In this document: piece by piece, positions 46,781 through 58,654 of the stretch
Layout of the letters: each line of letters opens with the position of its first letter
How positions within the stretch are numbered: position 1 is the stretch's first letter
NCBI GenBank assembly: GCA_000442125.1
Contig: KE546966.1
Coordinates: 1,847,471-1,911,470, forward strand
Source of the DNA: Opeltia flavorubescens
Taxonomy: Eukaryota > Ascomycota > Lecanoromycetes > Teloschistales > Teloschistaceae
DNA: 64,000 nt
Direction: 5' to 3'
Position numbers and translations under genes: made by a program
Notes under the pieces: generated by a model
The model's input: the letters and a program-made list of their open reading frames with translations, nothing else
Told to the model about the DNA's origin: nothing
Databases searched by the model: none

Positions 46781-47939
46781 CTAAGTGGATTTTACGTTGA
46801 CAGCTCTTCTTGTCGTTGGTTGTGCAACTCGCTCCCTCTCTTGATCTTTCTTCCTTNTCCACTGCCATTCGACAAGCACTGGGAGAAAGGACCACAAATC
46901 GAATTCGGGCCATAAGCATTTCAGAAAGACGATGTCCGTATTCTCGTGACATTGCCAGAGCATGAAATCGCTTAGCCTTTCGACGCCCGATGTCCTAATG
47001 AGTAAGTCAAGCGGTGGCAAACCAGCCGTATACATGTGATCGGTTATGATGTCTGCTGTGATTCTTTCAGGATCGGGATACTTTTTTCGAAGCTCTTCAT
47101 CAGAGTCGTCGGCTATTTTCGTAGGTAGTGTAGAATCCGGGGGTGGGAAATCGGCGTTAAGTGTAGTTGAAGACGACGTCGAATCCTCCATGTCAGATAC
47201 TTTTCCTGGGGAAGAAGATCTGGACCGTTCACGAATTCTTGATGCAGCGACGCTAAGATGCCGACTTCGAATGGTGTGCTTTATGTGTGATTCTGAGAAA
47301 GGTCGTTGATGGACTGGCAGTGTTTTCGAGTAATCTAGGACGGTGCTTCGAATAGCGGTTGTAATTTCCTCGTGTGAGGTGTAGGGGAAGCAAACGTTCA
47401 AAATTGCGTCACCGTTCCTGCTGGTTGAAGTCGTTGCGCGGTCAATATCTGCAAGAAGATCTGGCTTGATCAATTCCCTCTGCCCTGATACTCGGATAGA
47501 GACACCATAGCGATCTAACAGATCCCCATGTTGTAACATCTGGGCGAGCTTGACCTTGGCCATGTCCATCAAACCATCCACCTCGTACTTGGATCTCTTG
47601 AAGTTCTCGATGCTGAAAGCGTAGACCGTTACCACTTTAACCCCAGACTTGTAGCATATTTCGAGCACCTGCATATACCATTAATCATCGGGTGCTCTCG
47701 ATAGAGGACGCCAACATAACACCAACCTTAGCTAACGCTTCAAACCCCAGATTATGGCCTTCTACCGTCTCCATTCTGTGACTCTTTGCAAAGCGCCTGT
47801 TACCGTCCATCACGAAAGCAACATGGCGCGGGACAGGTCCTTGCCGTAAAGCGCCGATGAGAAGCTCTCGAAGCTGATAAACAGCCCATTCGATTGGCGG
47901 AGACTCGAGAATCCATCTTCGGATTTGAAACAAATGCAT
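46781..47939 (-). CDS. rer2: cis-Prenyltransferase, dehydrodolichyl diphosphate synthase Rer2/Srt1 type
   Basis: Exons 47939-47727 and 47668-46781 give 366 aa; the intron (58 nt) runs GTTGGT to ATGCAG in phase 0. The UPP-synthase fold is clear: GPVPRHVAFVMDGNRRFAKS (catalytic Asp in MDGNRR), GHNLGFEALAKVLEICYKSG, VKVVTVYAFSIENFKRSKYE, GVSIRVSGQREL, AILNVCFPYTSHEEIT, and the C-terminal LLIRTSGVERLSDFMLWQ. These include the substrate-binding Arg residues, so this is the catalytic subunit, not the Nus1-like partner. It extends farnesyl diphosphate to dolichol precursors at the ER for N-glycosylation. A Ser-rich insertion of about 60 residues (SRIRERSRSSSPGKVSDMED) interrupts the domain before the last motif, as in other filamentous fungi I recall. 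Base 46857 is ambiguous, near the C-terminus. Confidence 0.94.
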
Positions 47940-48675
47940 TTAAGATATAACCAACGTTTTCAGAGCACTGCAGGTACAATGTAATCTTACAATTGGTATT
48001 CAGGAGACTTTTTGAAATTAGCAGATAACGAGTCAATTGAAAAGCGCAATGACAGCAAGAATAAGACTCATGTTGACAATACTCGAAAAGGCAAAGGGAA
48101 GAACGAAAGACTCAAAATAATACATCAACACTGAGCAATGACAGGGATGTGAATAGTGGAGCTGACGCAGCTCCTACTCCCGTCGTGTTAAAAATGATTC
48201 GCAATGTGAGGGCCTACGGCAGCCGCTAAAACGGCCCACCTAGGCTTCCTACTGGGGGGCGGCTTAACGATGCTCGGGGCTAGGTTTAGCGGCCACCGTA
48301 GGCCCTCACATTGCGAACCTGACGGGCTCGACGGGCTACTCGAAGAACAAACACGCCAAGATCCGGCGATTTGGCAATTAATCGAGGCTGAATCGTTCTA
48401 TGGGCCCGTATTTGCCACCATCACTACTTTATGAACTTATTGTAATAGCTCTGGAGATCATATGCAACTTTCAATTATGATTTCTGGGGGACTTATTGTG
48501 CAACAATGACATTGAATTGTGGCAGACCACACATCGACTATGCCATCTCCAGTCTGAGCCGCCAAATGACAGTCGGATATGCTGGGCTAAAAGACAGCAT
48601 ACATGCACGATGGATGTATATATATCAACAAAAAGGTATCACATAGAAACAGAAACATAATGACATAAAGGACTG
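47940..48675. other. Intergenic region containing a palindromic element
   Basis: This 736-bp spacer lies upstream of rer2 and downstream of the ING/PHD gene. Apart from the GC-rich 120-bp palindrome at 48198-48317 it is AT-rich, with no frame or RNA gene I can support. Confidence 0.5.
48198..48317. repeat. 120-bp inverted-repeat (foldback/MITE-like) element
   Basis: Arms of 33 bp at 48198-48230 and 48285-48317 are inverted copies with two mismatches (CA against TG at the same site). Each starts TTCGCAATGTGAGGGCCTAC when read inwards. The loop of 54 bp is also GC-rich. A further inverted pair, CCCGTCG at 48179-48185 and CGACGGG at 48329-48335, lies outside the arms, so the palindrome may once have been about 157 bp. 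It is far richer in G+C than the surrounding spacer. No clear target-site duplication is visible. A non-autonomous foldback DNA element or a fragment end is the likeliest reading; an RNA hairpin in the rer2 5' region is an alternative. Confidence 0.75.
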
Positions 48676-50935
48676 TTATCGACCATTTCCAATCCCGACT
48701 TTTATCTTTTTCATTGACTCTTTGCACTCATCGCAGTACCATTTCGCTGCAACTGGTCAGTATGTCTTGACATCTTGTCGAGGAGTTTTTGATTTGCAAT
48801 CTACTCACTATTTGCTTTCGGAGCTTTGGTCAATCCGACACAATCCAAGTGGAACCATTCTCGAGGGCAGCCATCCACATTATCGCAGGCGACCATCTCG
48901 CCATAGCTGACTTGATTGCAGTAGCAATATCTCGGCTCCGAATCTTCGTCTTCATCGTCTTCGTCTTCGACTTGCAACGGCGAAGCGTCTCCATCCTGCA
49001 TTCGCTGTGCTGCAGCCCGCTGTGCCGCTAGTCCTGCGCCTTTCTTGTGAGATCTTTTCGCTGGGTCCACTCCCCGCGCTGGCCTCGTCCGCTGGCTTTC
49101 CGTGAATGAACCCTGTGTTGGAGTTGAGGTCTTTGAAAGTTTGCCGTTCCCTCTGGTTGATATGGATATTGAACGAGGCCGTTCTTGCTGGGTTTTGGCA
49201 CTGCCAGCCTCCAATTCTTCTTTGTTCACCGACTTGTCAACAGCTCGATTTCCGACAAGCAATGCCCCTCGCAAATCATTATCGCCTTTGCCATTGTCTT
49301 CGATGAAATGGTCTCCGCTTACGCTTATAGTCTCCTTCATCGATGCTTTGACATTGTTGACGCTCTTGCCTGTAAGATTGGCCACTTTCTCGACATCAGC
49401 GGTCGTTCCGTGTATGCCATTGCTAGTTGAGACTTTATTGGCTGTCGACGAAGGCGGCCGGTTACGTGTTTCTTGCAAAGACGACTGGGCAGAATTCTGA
49501 CGGCCGCGGGACGAAGGCACACGCTGCATTAGACTCGGTGCAGGACTCTTGCCATGTGTATCTTTGGACGTTGAGAAAATACCCACGACCGGTGACGAGG
49601 CCATCGACGGAGAATTGGCAGTGGAGGTATTGGTGTTTGCTCTGGAATGAAGAGGATTAGCATGACGATCTATACAATTCACTACTAGTTTCTGTCAGCT
49701 CACCTTTTCCTGCTGGTCCCGCTTTGTGCAGCCACAGCTCGGCCCCTTTTCTTTGGGGGTTCATGAGCTGGTGTAGCTCTTGGGCTTGCGACATTTCCGC
49801 GATTCGGCCCCGTGTTCGAGCCATAGACAGAACTCATAGCTCGAATCATAGGCATTCCACCGACGGCAGCCCCAAGAGCTGATTTTTCGATTTTCCGCCT
49901 TTTTGATGGAGGAGCTGTCAAAGATGCACCATTCGCGATTCCCAGACCGACAGTAGCGCCGTTAGGTACTGTCGCTGCATCAGCCGCTTTCCGTCCTTTG
50001 CCTATCCCATGTGACTTCTTCCCAGAAGATCCTCGTGGATCATCGAAGTCTGATCCCAGATGTTGGTTCCTATTCTTTCGAGCCATAGCTTCTCTGCGTT
50101 GCTCACTCCTCAGTGCAACTCCTTCGGCCTCTTGTACAGTTGAATTGTTGGCTGCAAGATGGTTTCCTGCCGGACCGTCTCTTCTCGAGCGCTCACCGGC
50201 TACTGTCCCCCTTCTGTCCGTCGTTTTGTCTGTGCTGTATGCCCAATGTGTCAAACTGCCGTATCTAGCCTCTTCACTGATTTCATTGTCCATGTGTTGA
50301 TAGGAACTGTTGCAACGTTTCAGTTGGTTTTCTAGGCAATCTCCAGCCGTCGACAACACGTGGTTCTTCTCGTCGAGTATCGGAAGCATGTCCTGCATGT
50401 ACACCCTGAGTTTGTAGAATAATTGTCTCCGTGACAGATCAAAGTTCGTTTGGTTTTCTTGAGTTGTGGTGGAGGCTGCCTCGACCCGGGATGGCACGCT
50501 CTTCAAGCTAATGTTGTCCACGGTTCGAGCTGTGCTAGGTGCTGTTTCGACTTCTGATCTTGATGCATCGGTCAATTGAGGGGCCAAAACAGGCTTGCGA
50601 GGAAGAGCGGGCATCCGCAGAGCCGTCGCGACCAACTGCCCAACAACTTCTTCCGGACCACAGATTTTGGCATCAACTTCTTTCAGCATAGAAAAATGTC
50701 GGACCATCTCTTTTGGCAGGGCCGAGATTGCATCAGTGAAGTGCGTGATAGCTGGAAAGAAACCGATTTCCGCATCTCGCCCATGATCCGGAGCTGTCCT
50801 TGACGGACCGGGGCCCCTTTGAGACCCAGCCATTGTCGCGCTTCTTGAAGGGTTCGTACGTGTCTGGCGAAGAGGTTGTCGGCGATTGGAAGCTGAGGGT
50901 GGATCAGCAACTGCATTGCTTGAAAAGGATCTCAT
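48676..50935 (-). CDS. ING-family PHD-finger chromatin protein
   Basis: Exons 50935-49704, 49641-48809 and 48746-48676 give 711 aa, joining in phase. Near residues 58-105 is the ING N-terminal helix region ([37 protein letters not shown]), with a continuation around [21 protein letters not shown] long disordered, basic and Ser-rich middle follows, with nuclear-localisation-like [11 protein letters not shown]. The C-terminus is a complete PHD finger (Cys4-His-Cys3), from [17 protein letters not shown] through [13 protein letters not shown] to WYCDEC; the last three residue sets span the final intron. ING proteins read trimethylated H3K4 and sit in histone acetyltransferase or deacetylase complexes. 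The length and the early split of the ING region resemble Pho23-like members, but Yng1/Yng2 cannot be excluded. Met35 is an alternative start. Confidence 0.88.
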
Positions 50936-51326
50936 GGTGGTGTATTGGATTGTGTCGCTTTCCAGTCACATGGAGTGCTTCAGTGTATTGGATCGTGATC
51001 CGGATCGCGCAGTTGTTCGAGCGGGAATCAATTTAGATCTGAGATGTGAATTTATTAGGAGAAGAGTAACATCGTTGTAGCGACTGACAAGAGAGACAGA
51101 CCCACACCAACTGCTAATTCGCTGGCAAAGAGGGTACGTTCTTCAAATGACTGCCCCCCAAAAACACACTTGGGTCGCAGACACAGTGCGGTACATTTCC
51201 GTTGTCCCCCTGCATTTGCGTCATCAGACGAGTTGATTGCTGACTCAGAATCGCGATAAGGATGAAGTGCACTTATCGCAGGAGGATTTCAATCTCACGA
51301 TTGCTTCTATCTTTACATGCCCCTGT
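50936..51326. promoter_or_regulatory. Divergent promoter region, ING gene and DUF1992 gene
   Basis: This 391-bp interval separates start codons on opposite strands. It may also contain an unresolved 5' exon of the DUF1992 gene. No repeat is visible. Confidence 0.4.
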
Positions 51327-53115
51327 ATGCCATTTCCTTGCGGAGTTGAAGTTCACAATATTTTCCGCTGTCTTGGACGGCCAATTCACTTTCAAGATGG
51401 TCTCAACGCGACATTCAAGACAGTTGCAAAACTCCATTCGTCAGCATTCTTGTCACAAAATGATGAGCTGTCTCATACGACCCGAGACAATGAAGGGTCA
51501 AGTCGCGAAGATTCCCAGGATGTCGGAGCAATGTCCAGACGCTTATCAGAGATGACGGAGGAAACTTTCGAGCAAGGCGGGCGCTCAGCACAGAAAGCGA
51601 TGGATGAAGCCGGCTTCTCTGAGGAACTTAAACGTCGACTTGAGGCGAAGATCGCAGATAGTACCTTCAGAAATGAAAATTTTGCTGCTTTCGCCCAGCT
51701 GGATATGCCGGTATGAGTGGTTCAACATCGAATAGAGATGCTTCGAGCTCACAACGCAATAGTCAAGTGCTGGTCAGGGCACTCGGGAGCAAGCGGCTGC
51801 TCGGCCATGGACAGGTACGGAAACTGTGGAAGATGCTGCGCTGAGAATGCTCAACGATGCTCACAAGCCACTCCGGGGGACTGGTCCACCAAAAATACCC
51901 CAGCCTCGCAGTGCTCCTATAGTTGTCGATATGCGGATGAAAGGCGCGGTGGCAAAGTCGCGTGGAGAACGACTAGCAAATGCTAGAGACCGTACCTCAG
52001 TTTATGCCCTCAGCCAGGATCCTACTCTTTCTGAAAAGGAGAAGGAGGACATGCGGAAAGTGCTGAAGGACCGTTTCACGGCAGGCGCTCGTCCCATGCC
52101 GGCCACTGTCCAAGGTCTAGCCGCATTAGCGAATGAACGGATCGAGGACGCTATAGCAAGAGGCCAGTTCAAAAATATAGCTCGAGGTAAAGGCAAGAAC
52201 ATTGAGAGGGATTATAATGCCAGCAGCCCCTTTCTGGACACCACCGAATATTTCATGAACAAGATCATTCAGAAACAAGAAATCGTCCCACCCTGGATCG
52301 AAAAGCAGCAGGAACTCGTCAAAGAAGCACAAAGCTTCCGAGCTCGACTCCGGAATGACTGGAAGAGGCACGCTGCCCGTGTTATCGCGAGCAAAGGGGG
52401 ACCTATCGAGTCGCAAATCAGGCGAGCTGAAGCGTATGCCAAGGCTGAAGCTGCCCAAAACCCGAAGGCTCCCAAAATCGAGGCTCTGAGTGAGATTGAC
52501 ATGGAAGGTCGACTTTCTCAGGTCACGGTAACGGAATCAACGCCATCCAATTCTGAACCCCAAGAAACGACAATAACCGTTCCTGAGGATCTAGCGTCCC
52601 ATGCTCCTCAGAGCGCCCCATCAACCCCAACGGACAATACTTCTTCAAATCTCGACGGTCCACCTGATCCTGTACCGCAGACACCCGCATCGACTTCCAA
52701 TGCCACACCAGCATCTCCCCTCCTTCCAAATCTCCCACCATTCCGTGACCCCGCCTGGGAGTCCCTCGAACATTCCTACCATACCCTTGCCATCACATCC
52801 CTCAACTCTCTCACCCGCTCCTACAACCTCATGGCCCCAGACCTCGCCAAGAAACCATACTTCAGCCTCGACCGCGAACTCCGCTCCTGCTTCGCTGACG
52901 TTGCCCCCTTGCTGTCGTCCGAAATCAAAGAGAGGGCGCGGAAGCCGGATAGGATTCGAGTGGAGGTTGTGGGACATAGGCCTGGAGGGGTGCTGGAGAA
53001 GTTTGGCGGTGGGGAGAAGGTCAGGGTGTATGATAGTGTCAAACCGAATTATGGGTTCAGGCAATTTTGGAGGGATCTTTGGGGGAGGGGGGCGGAGAGT
53101 GGGCGTACTCATTGA
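51327..53115 (+). CDS. DUF1992/DNAJC28-like protein, probably mitochondrial
   Basis: Exons 51327-51710 and 51778-53115 give 573 aa; the intron (67 nt) starts GTATGA, ends GGTCAG and is in phase 0. The N-terminus (MPFPCGVEVHNIFRCLGRPI, then KTVAKLHSSAF) looks like a mitochondrial presequence. A conserved block GTREQAAARPWTGTETVEDA, ALRMLNDAHKPLR precedes the DUF1992 core near residues 240-310: ALANERIEDAIARGQFKNIA, RGKGKNIERDYNAS, KIIQKQEIVPPWIEKQQELV. A Pro/Thr-rich linker leads to a C-terminal segment (LAITSLNSLTRSYNLMAP, KPYFSLDRELRSCFADVAPL). DUF1992 occurs in animal DNAJC28 and bacterial short proteins; no J domain is present here. The function is unknown to me. The start is the first in-frame ATG; an extra 5' exon cannot be excluded. 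Confidence 0.83.
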
Positions 53116-53430
53116 ATGGAGTATTTGATGGAAATTACGTGCCTCCTGCAGAGTAGCTGGTTCAATAGAGGATTCTCGTATACCGATCAGTTGATTTATG
53201 ATTTCACCGTGATGTCTTTATGAAGGGTTTGTAATCACACCGCCTTTGTCAAAATATGATGGAGCACTCATATGCCTGAAAGATACAGCGATTAAATGTT
53301 TCTTAAGATAGTGCTTTCCTCTGTGACTATTGGAAGCGATAACATGCTGACCACCACTCAAGTGTCCCTGCAAAACCTTCCAAAGCGCCCACGCTGATGC
53401 CTCTTCGTTATCATGACAATGGGAGCAATG
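53116..53430. other. Short convergent intergenic region
   Basis: The 315-bp spacer carries the 3' ends of the DUF1992 and pac1 genes. Nothing else is seen. Confidence 0.5.
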
Positions 53431-54899
53431 CTAGGAAGCAAAGACCCGAACGTTCAAATCCACACTGCCCGTAGCAATGACACATCTAATGCTCTCGACC
53501 ATCCCACTTGAAGCGTCCGACCCGTTGACCTGTACGGTTGGGCCTTTCATTACACCGGGCGCCCACCGTATGCTCGAGACGAAGTGTCCATGCGCATCAT
53601 CGACCGTTTTGACACATTTCCCTTCCTGTGCCAAATCCCAGCACCTGATCGTCTTGTCATCACCCACACTAATAAGATATTTTCCGCCGGGGTGAAACAC
53701 CATACTTCTGACCCAGTTATCGTGCCCTACCAGAGTCTTGATAAGGGTGCCTCGGTAATCCCAGATTTTGATGCTTTTGTCTCGAGAGCCTGTTGCCAAG
53801 AATTCCCCGGAACTGCTTGCTGGCGGGGGCTTCCTGAGCCCTGCCAGTGCCGCAAGGTGTGGATACGTTGCCGCTGGAGCGAATGTACAGCACTCCACCA
53901 CGTGCTCATGGCCGACTAGTGCGGTTTTGATATCTCCGGCCGTGGTGTCCCATATCCGCGCTGTCTGGTCGTTGCCGCACGAGACAAGAAATCGCCCATC
54001 AAAACTAGCGGCTACGTCGCGCACCCAATCGACGTGACCACGGAGAGTCTTTACGCAGTAGCCGGTTGTGACGTCCCATATCCGTAACGTCTTGTCTCTT
54101 GACGCACTGACCAGAAGATTGCCAGAAGAAGGCGCTCCAGCTGCGCCGGAAGGAATAAAGCGGATGGCGGAAACAGAATGATCGTGACCTGGTAAGGTGC
54201 GGATGTTTTTGTATTCATCTGCTGGATCCCATAACTTGATCGTCAGATCCGAACTACATGATGCAAGCAGTGTTCCACCACGTGGTCCACCAAAATCACA
54301 GTCGAGGACCGCTTTAGTATGTCCTTTGACAGTTCGCTCTAGCTCGCCGAGTTCCCAATCCCAGATTTTCAGCGTGGTATCTTCGGAACCCGAGGCAAGT
54401 GATGAAAAAACAGGATGAAAGGCAACGCAAGTGATCGGAGAGCGGTGAGACTGGAGAGTGTGACGAGCGGGTGACCGAGGGAGCCAGGTGGTAGGGTCCA
54501 TGTTGCGGCGAGATAGGGAGGTCGGTGTAGCATTATCAAGCTCCGATTGAAGGGCGGAGTTCTTGGACTCAAGGTCCATTATCTGACGTGTTCAGCGGTG
54601 AATATCGGGCGCAAGCTGATTGCCTCCTCACCTTCTTCTGTAATCGAACCACACTCGTCCATTTCTTTTCCAGCAGTCCCTCATATTTTTTGCGAGTAGC
54701 ATCGTCAAAAGAATCGCCAATTTGTAGTTCCTCACGAAGAGCTGCGGCGCTGGCGGTGAGCTTGACCGAGCTCAAATACGCAATTACAGCTTTATGACTG
54801 GTGACATGCAGTCAATAACGGAACCCTTAATAATTACGAGGTGATGTATTTGCTTACTCACAGTTCCTCTGCTTGCCTGGTGGTAAGAAGTTGGCTCAT
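53431..54899 (-). CDS. nudF: LIS1 homologue, nuclear distribution protein PAC1/nudF
   Basis: Three exons (54899-54862, 54797-54632, 54582-53431) join in phase to 451 aa. The first exon of 38 nt codes [13 protein letters not shown] and continues as [11 protein letters not shown], the LisH dimerisation motif. A coiled coil follows ([35 protein letters not shown]). From about residue 112 there are seven WD40 repeats: [100 protein letters not shown], and a last one ending [14 protein letters not shown]1/LIS1 binds the dynein motor domain and loads it at microtubule plus ends for nuclear migration. The length equals that of fungal PAC1. It is divergent from the Stu2/XMAP215 gene. Confidence 0.96.
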
Positions 54900-55504
54900 G
54901 GTGATAACAGCAGACCCATTGGCCAAAAACGGTCGCTTTTGATCAACAGGAGGACGATACAGGTCGACGCATCAACTGAGATGTGTGTTGAAATTCATGA
55001 AGGTAATTCGTCACAGAGTTAAAAGCTCCTTGTTCAAGCCTGCTGTGAGGGGCAGCGAGACCTTGTATCGAGATGACTGTTCGCAACCTGTTGTGGTTCT
55101 GGCTTGAAATTCGGGAGACCCTGCGATTTCCTTTGAGGTTTTATATATTTATAGCCTATGTCAATGCTCAGAGAGGGGATCAATTGCAATTGTTGTATTC
55201 GTCTGATGAATTTGCAAGTGGTGAGTGCTGGAGGGGTTGTAGCACTTTTTCGCTCCGCCGCTCCGCGCCAAGACTTTTTGTTGACACCGTCTTGACCGCG
55301 ACGGGAAACTCGTCAACAATTAATCCTGTGTCAAGACGTCATCAGCTGGGTTTTATATCCTCGCTATAATCACTGTGATCTATACAACATCACAAATAGC
55401 GGTAGAGTGAATCTCGGGACAAAGTCAATTAGAAGAACCGCCCGCCCACCGCTCCAAGCTCATCACCGGCTGCGCACACAGGAGGAAAAAGACCGGAACC
55501 GAGA
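54900..55504. promoter_or_regulatory. Divergent promoter region between nudF and the XMAP215 gene
   Basis: The 605-bp interval lies between two start codons. A plus-strand frame at 55073-55369 (98 codons) has a real ATG but no family resemblance. A TATATATTTATA-like stretch is at about 55141-55153. Confidence 0.4.
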
Positions 55505-58294
55505 ATGGCAGATCAGGAAGAAGACTTTAGCTCGCTGCCTCTACCAGATCGATTTACACACAAGGTTGGTTGAATTATACAGCCTTCATGACCTTTGAAG
55601 CGCCGCTGATATCACTCTCAGAATTGGAAAGTAAGAAAGCAAGGCTACGAAGACGCTGCAAAGACCTTTGAGACTACCCCAGACGAGTCGGACCCGGCAT
55701 TTCGGCCATTCATATTAGATTCTGGGCTTTGGAAGGGTGCAGTGGCAGATTCGAATGTTGCAGCGCAGCAAGATGGGATAAATGCTTTGTGCGCCTTTCT
55801 GAAGTTTGGAGGCCAGCAAGCTTGTACAAGGTCGCGGAATGTTACTGTCACCCCAATCGCGGAGAAAGGCCTCTCTTCTACCCGGGCAGCGACAAAGCAA
55901 AGTGCGCTGGAAGCACTATTATTGTACATTGAGCTTGACAAATCAGATCCCATAATCGACGACCTCCTACCGACTCTTAACAACAAGCAGCCGAAAATCA
56001 TAGCAGCCACTCTTGCGGCGCTGACGTCCATTTTTCATGCCTATGGGATAAAGATTGTGGATCCGAAACCGGTGCTCAAGGCCCTACCGAAGGTATTTGG
56101 CCATGCGGACAAGAACGTGCGGGCCGAAGCACAGAATCTAGCGGTGGAGCTCTATCGATGGCTAAGGGAAGCAATGAAAACGCTCTTCTGGAATGAATTG
56201 AAACCTGTCCAGCAGCAAGATTTAGAAAAGTTGTTCGAGACCGTTAAGCAGGAACCACCACCGAAGCAAGAAAGACTACTTCGCTCTCAGCAAGCTGTTC
56301 AAGCAGCTTCATCAAGTGCCCAACAAGATGACGACGCAGAAGCTGAGGTCGAAGAAGACCAGCCTGCGGAGATAGATACCTTCGATCTTGCAGAATCGGT
56401 TGATGTTTTGAGTAAAGTGCCAGCAGATTTCCAAGAACAGATGGCTTCCTCGAAATGGAAAGATCGAAAAGACGCACTAGATGCTCTGTTTGCAGCGGCC
56501 AATACTGATCGGATCAAAGACGGCTCCTTTGACGATATAGTAGCGGCGCTGGCCAAAAGTATGAAAGATGCTAACATCGCCGTTGTGACGGTCGCTGCGA
56601 ATTGCATTGAATGTCTCGCTAAGGGTCTGAGACGTGCTTTCGCAAAATACAGGGGCAGAATTATGCCACCGATCATGGAGCGATTGAAGGAGAAGAAGCA
56701 GTCAGTAGCAGATGCGCTCGGAGCTGCCTTGGATGCTGTTTTCGCTTCAACCGGTCTTTCAGATTGCTTGGAAGATATACTGGAGTATCTAAAACATAAG
56801 AATCCGCAGGTGAAATCAGAGACTCTCAAGTTCTTGATTCGATGCCTCAAAACTACCAGAGAAGCGCCGTCAAAGCCCGAAGTCAAGCTCATTGCAGAAG
56901 CCTCGACAAAACTACTCACAGAATCCCTAGAAGCCACCCGAGCTGCAGGTGCTGAGGCTTTGGGCACGCTGATGAAAATCATGGGCGAAAGGGCTATGGG
57001 TCCTTACATGGATGGTCTGGACGATATTCGAAAAACCAAGATTAAAGAATTCTGCGATGCAGCCGAAGTGAAAGCGAAAGACAAAACCAAGCCCGTTGCG
57101 CCTCCACCGAAAGCCGCACCTGTGGGTCAGAAGAAAACCGTGACCAAAAAGCCCACCCTTGGAGCAAAGAAACCCAATCCTACAGTATCCGCAGCAGCGC
57201 CTCAAGAAGAACTAGTACCTCCGCCAAAACCCCTCCCAAATAAGAATACACAATCCAAATTGTCCGCACCGAAAGCCCTCGTACCACCTCAAAAAACCGG
57301 TCTCCAAGCCCCCAAAAAGATCTCCGGCCCACCATCCTCCTACCAATCCCCTCGCCGCAACATAACCCCCCAATCCGCAGACGAAGACTCTGCCCCCGCT
57401 CCCGCCTCAAAGTTAGGCCGTGGTCTCGCTGGCCGTCCCCTCGGCCGTCCAGCCCCATTCTCCTCGTCCACCTCCACAGACCCCAACCTATCAACCTCCG
57501 CCCCACCAGCCCTCAACCCCGCCGAGCGCCTCGAACTCGAAGAACTCCGGGCCGAGAAAGAGCGCTTAGTCCGCACGAACGAAGATCTCCGCACGGAGAA
57601 ATCCCGCCTCCAGTCCCAGATCCACGAGCTCCAGAATCAGAACGCGCAGCTTATTGAAGATCATACGCGCGATGTGCTGAGTATCAAGGCTAAGGAGACG
57701 CAGCTCGTGAGGGCGAGAAGTGATGCTGAGAGCGCGGAGGCGCAGGTGGGGAGATTGGGGAGGGAATTGGAAAGGTTAAAGAGGGAGGTTAAGAGAGCGG
57801 AAGGGGAGAGGGAAAGGGGAATGGACAATAACTCGAATTCGGGCATTTATCATGATAGCAGAAACGGAGACGCAGACCTGAAGGTCGGGGCCGATAGCGA
57901 GAACGGAAGTAATATCGACAGGCCATCGGCGTATAAAAGGGTGGACAGCTCCGCCTCAGTAAATACCACTACGAGCAGGGTCGCGAGACCATATATTTCG
58001 AGTCCGAGCGAGGAGAAGGAGAATGGCATCGATGCTGGAGGGGGACAGGCTGGAGACAAGAATACGGGGCTGAAGAGTAGGAATCGGAGTCCTGTGAAGG
58101 CGACGGCGCCACCGCCACGGAGGGAGATTAGTGGGGAAGGGGGGGAGAGCTGGAAGCGGGCGGCAGAGGTGACGACGCAGTTGAAGGCTAGGATTGAGTT
58201 GATGAAGGTATGTCCAATCTCGTGCTTGTGTGTATCGTTAAGGGGTGATTGTTGACGGCTGGTGCAGGCTAAGCAGGGGCTCAATAAGCGATAA
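55505..58294 (+). CDS. Microtubule polymerase, XMAP215/Stu2/Alp14 family
   Basis: Exons 55505-55564, 55622-58207 and 58268-58294 give 890 aa. Exon 1 codes MADQEEDFSSLPLPDRFTHK and exon 2 continues NWKVRKQGYEDAAKTFE, the conserved start of TOG1 (about residues 10-230, with LLYIELDKSDPIIDDLLPTL and FGHADKNVRAEAQNLAVELY). TOG2 covers about 275-495 (ASSKWKDRKDALDALFAAAN, GRIMPPIMERLKEKKQSVAD, ALGAALDAVFASTGLSDCLE). A basic Pro/Lys/Ser linker, the microtubule-lattice binding region, leads to a coiled coil at about 650-750 for dimerisation. The last exon adds AKQGLNKR. The two-TOG dimer layout is that of fungal Stu2/Alp14, which add tubulin at plus ends and kinetochores. Late codons become G-rich without loss of frame. 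Confidence 0.94.
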
Positions 58295-58654
58295 GGTTGT
58301 CCAGGGATTATATCTTTTTTTCTTTGGGGAGAGATTTCCTTGGGGAGAGAAGAAGGTTCCAAGGGTCTAGTGTTCGATGTTTTGTTGATGATTTGCGTCA
58401 TGAGCCTTTTTGGGGGGAGTTTGACTGCATGATACCTACAATGGCTTGAAGCATGACAAGGTTCTTTAGCTCGAAGGCGTTCGGACGTTCGATACTGTAC
58501 AGATGGACATCGTCACTTAATGATCAGGACAAACGTAATGCACTTAAAGAGATCTCTTTTGATTGATGAAATCTTGTTGTATGTGAAGTATCAGAGCACT
58601 CCTTGATCTCGGAAGATTATGTCAATTGACTTGTTCGATGTCGAATCTCTTCCA
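58295..58654. other. Convergent intergenic region
   Basis: This 360-bp spacer holds the 3' ends of the XMAP215 and eL8 genes. Nothing else is seen. Confidence 0.5.

Noticed and set aside
55073-55369. 98-codon ATG frame between nudF and the XMAP215 gene
   Set aside because: No similarity, no conserved composition, and it sits in a divergent promoter; could be a chance frame.
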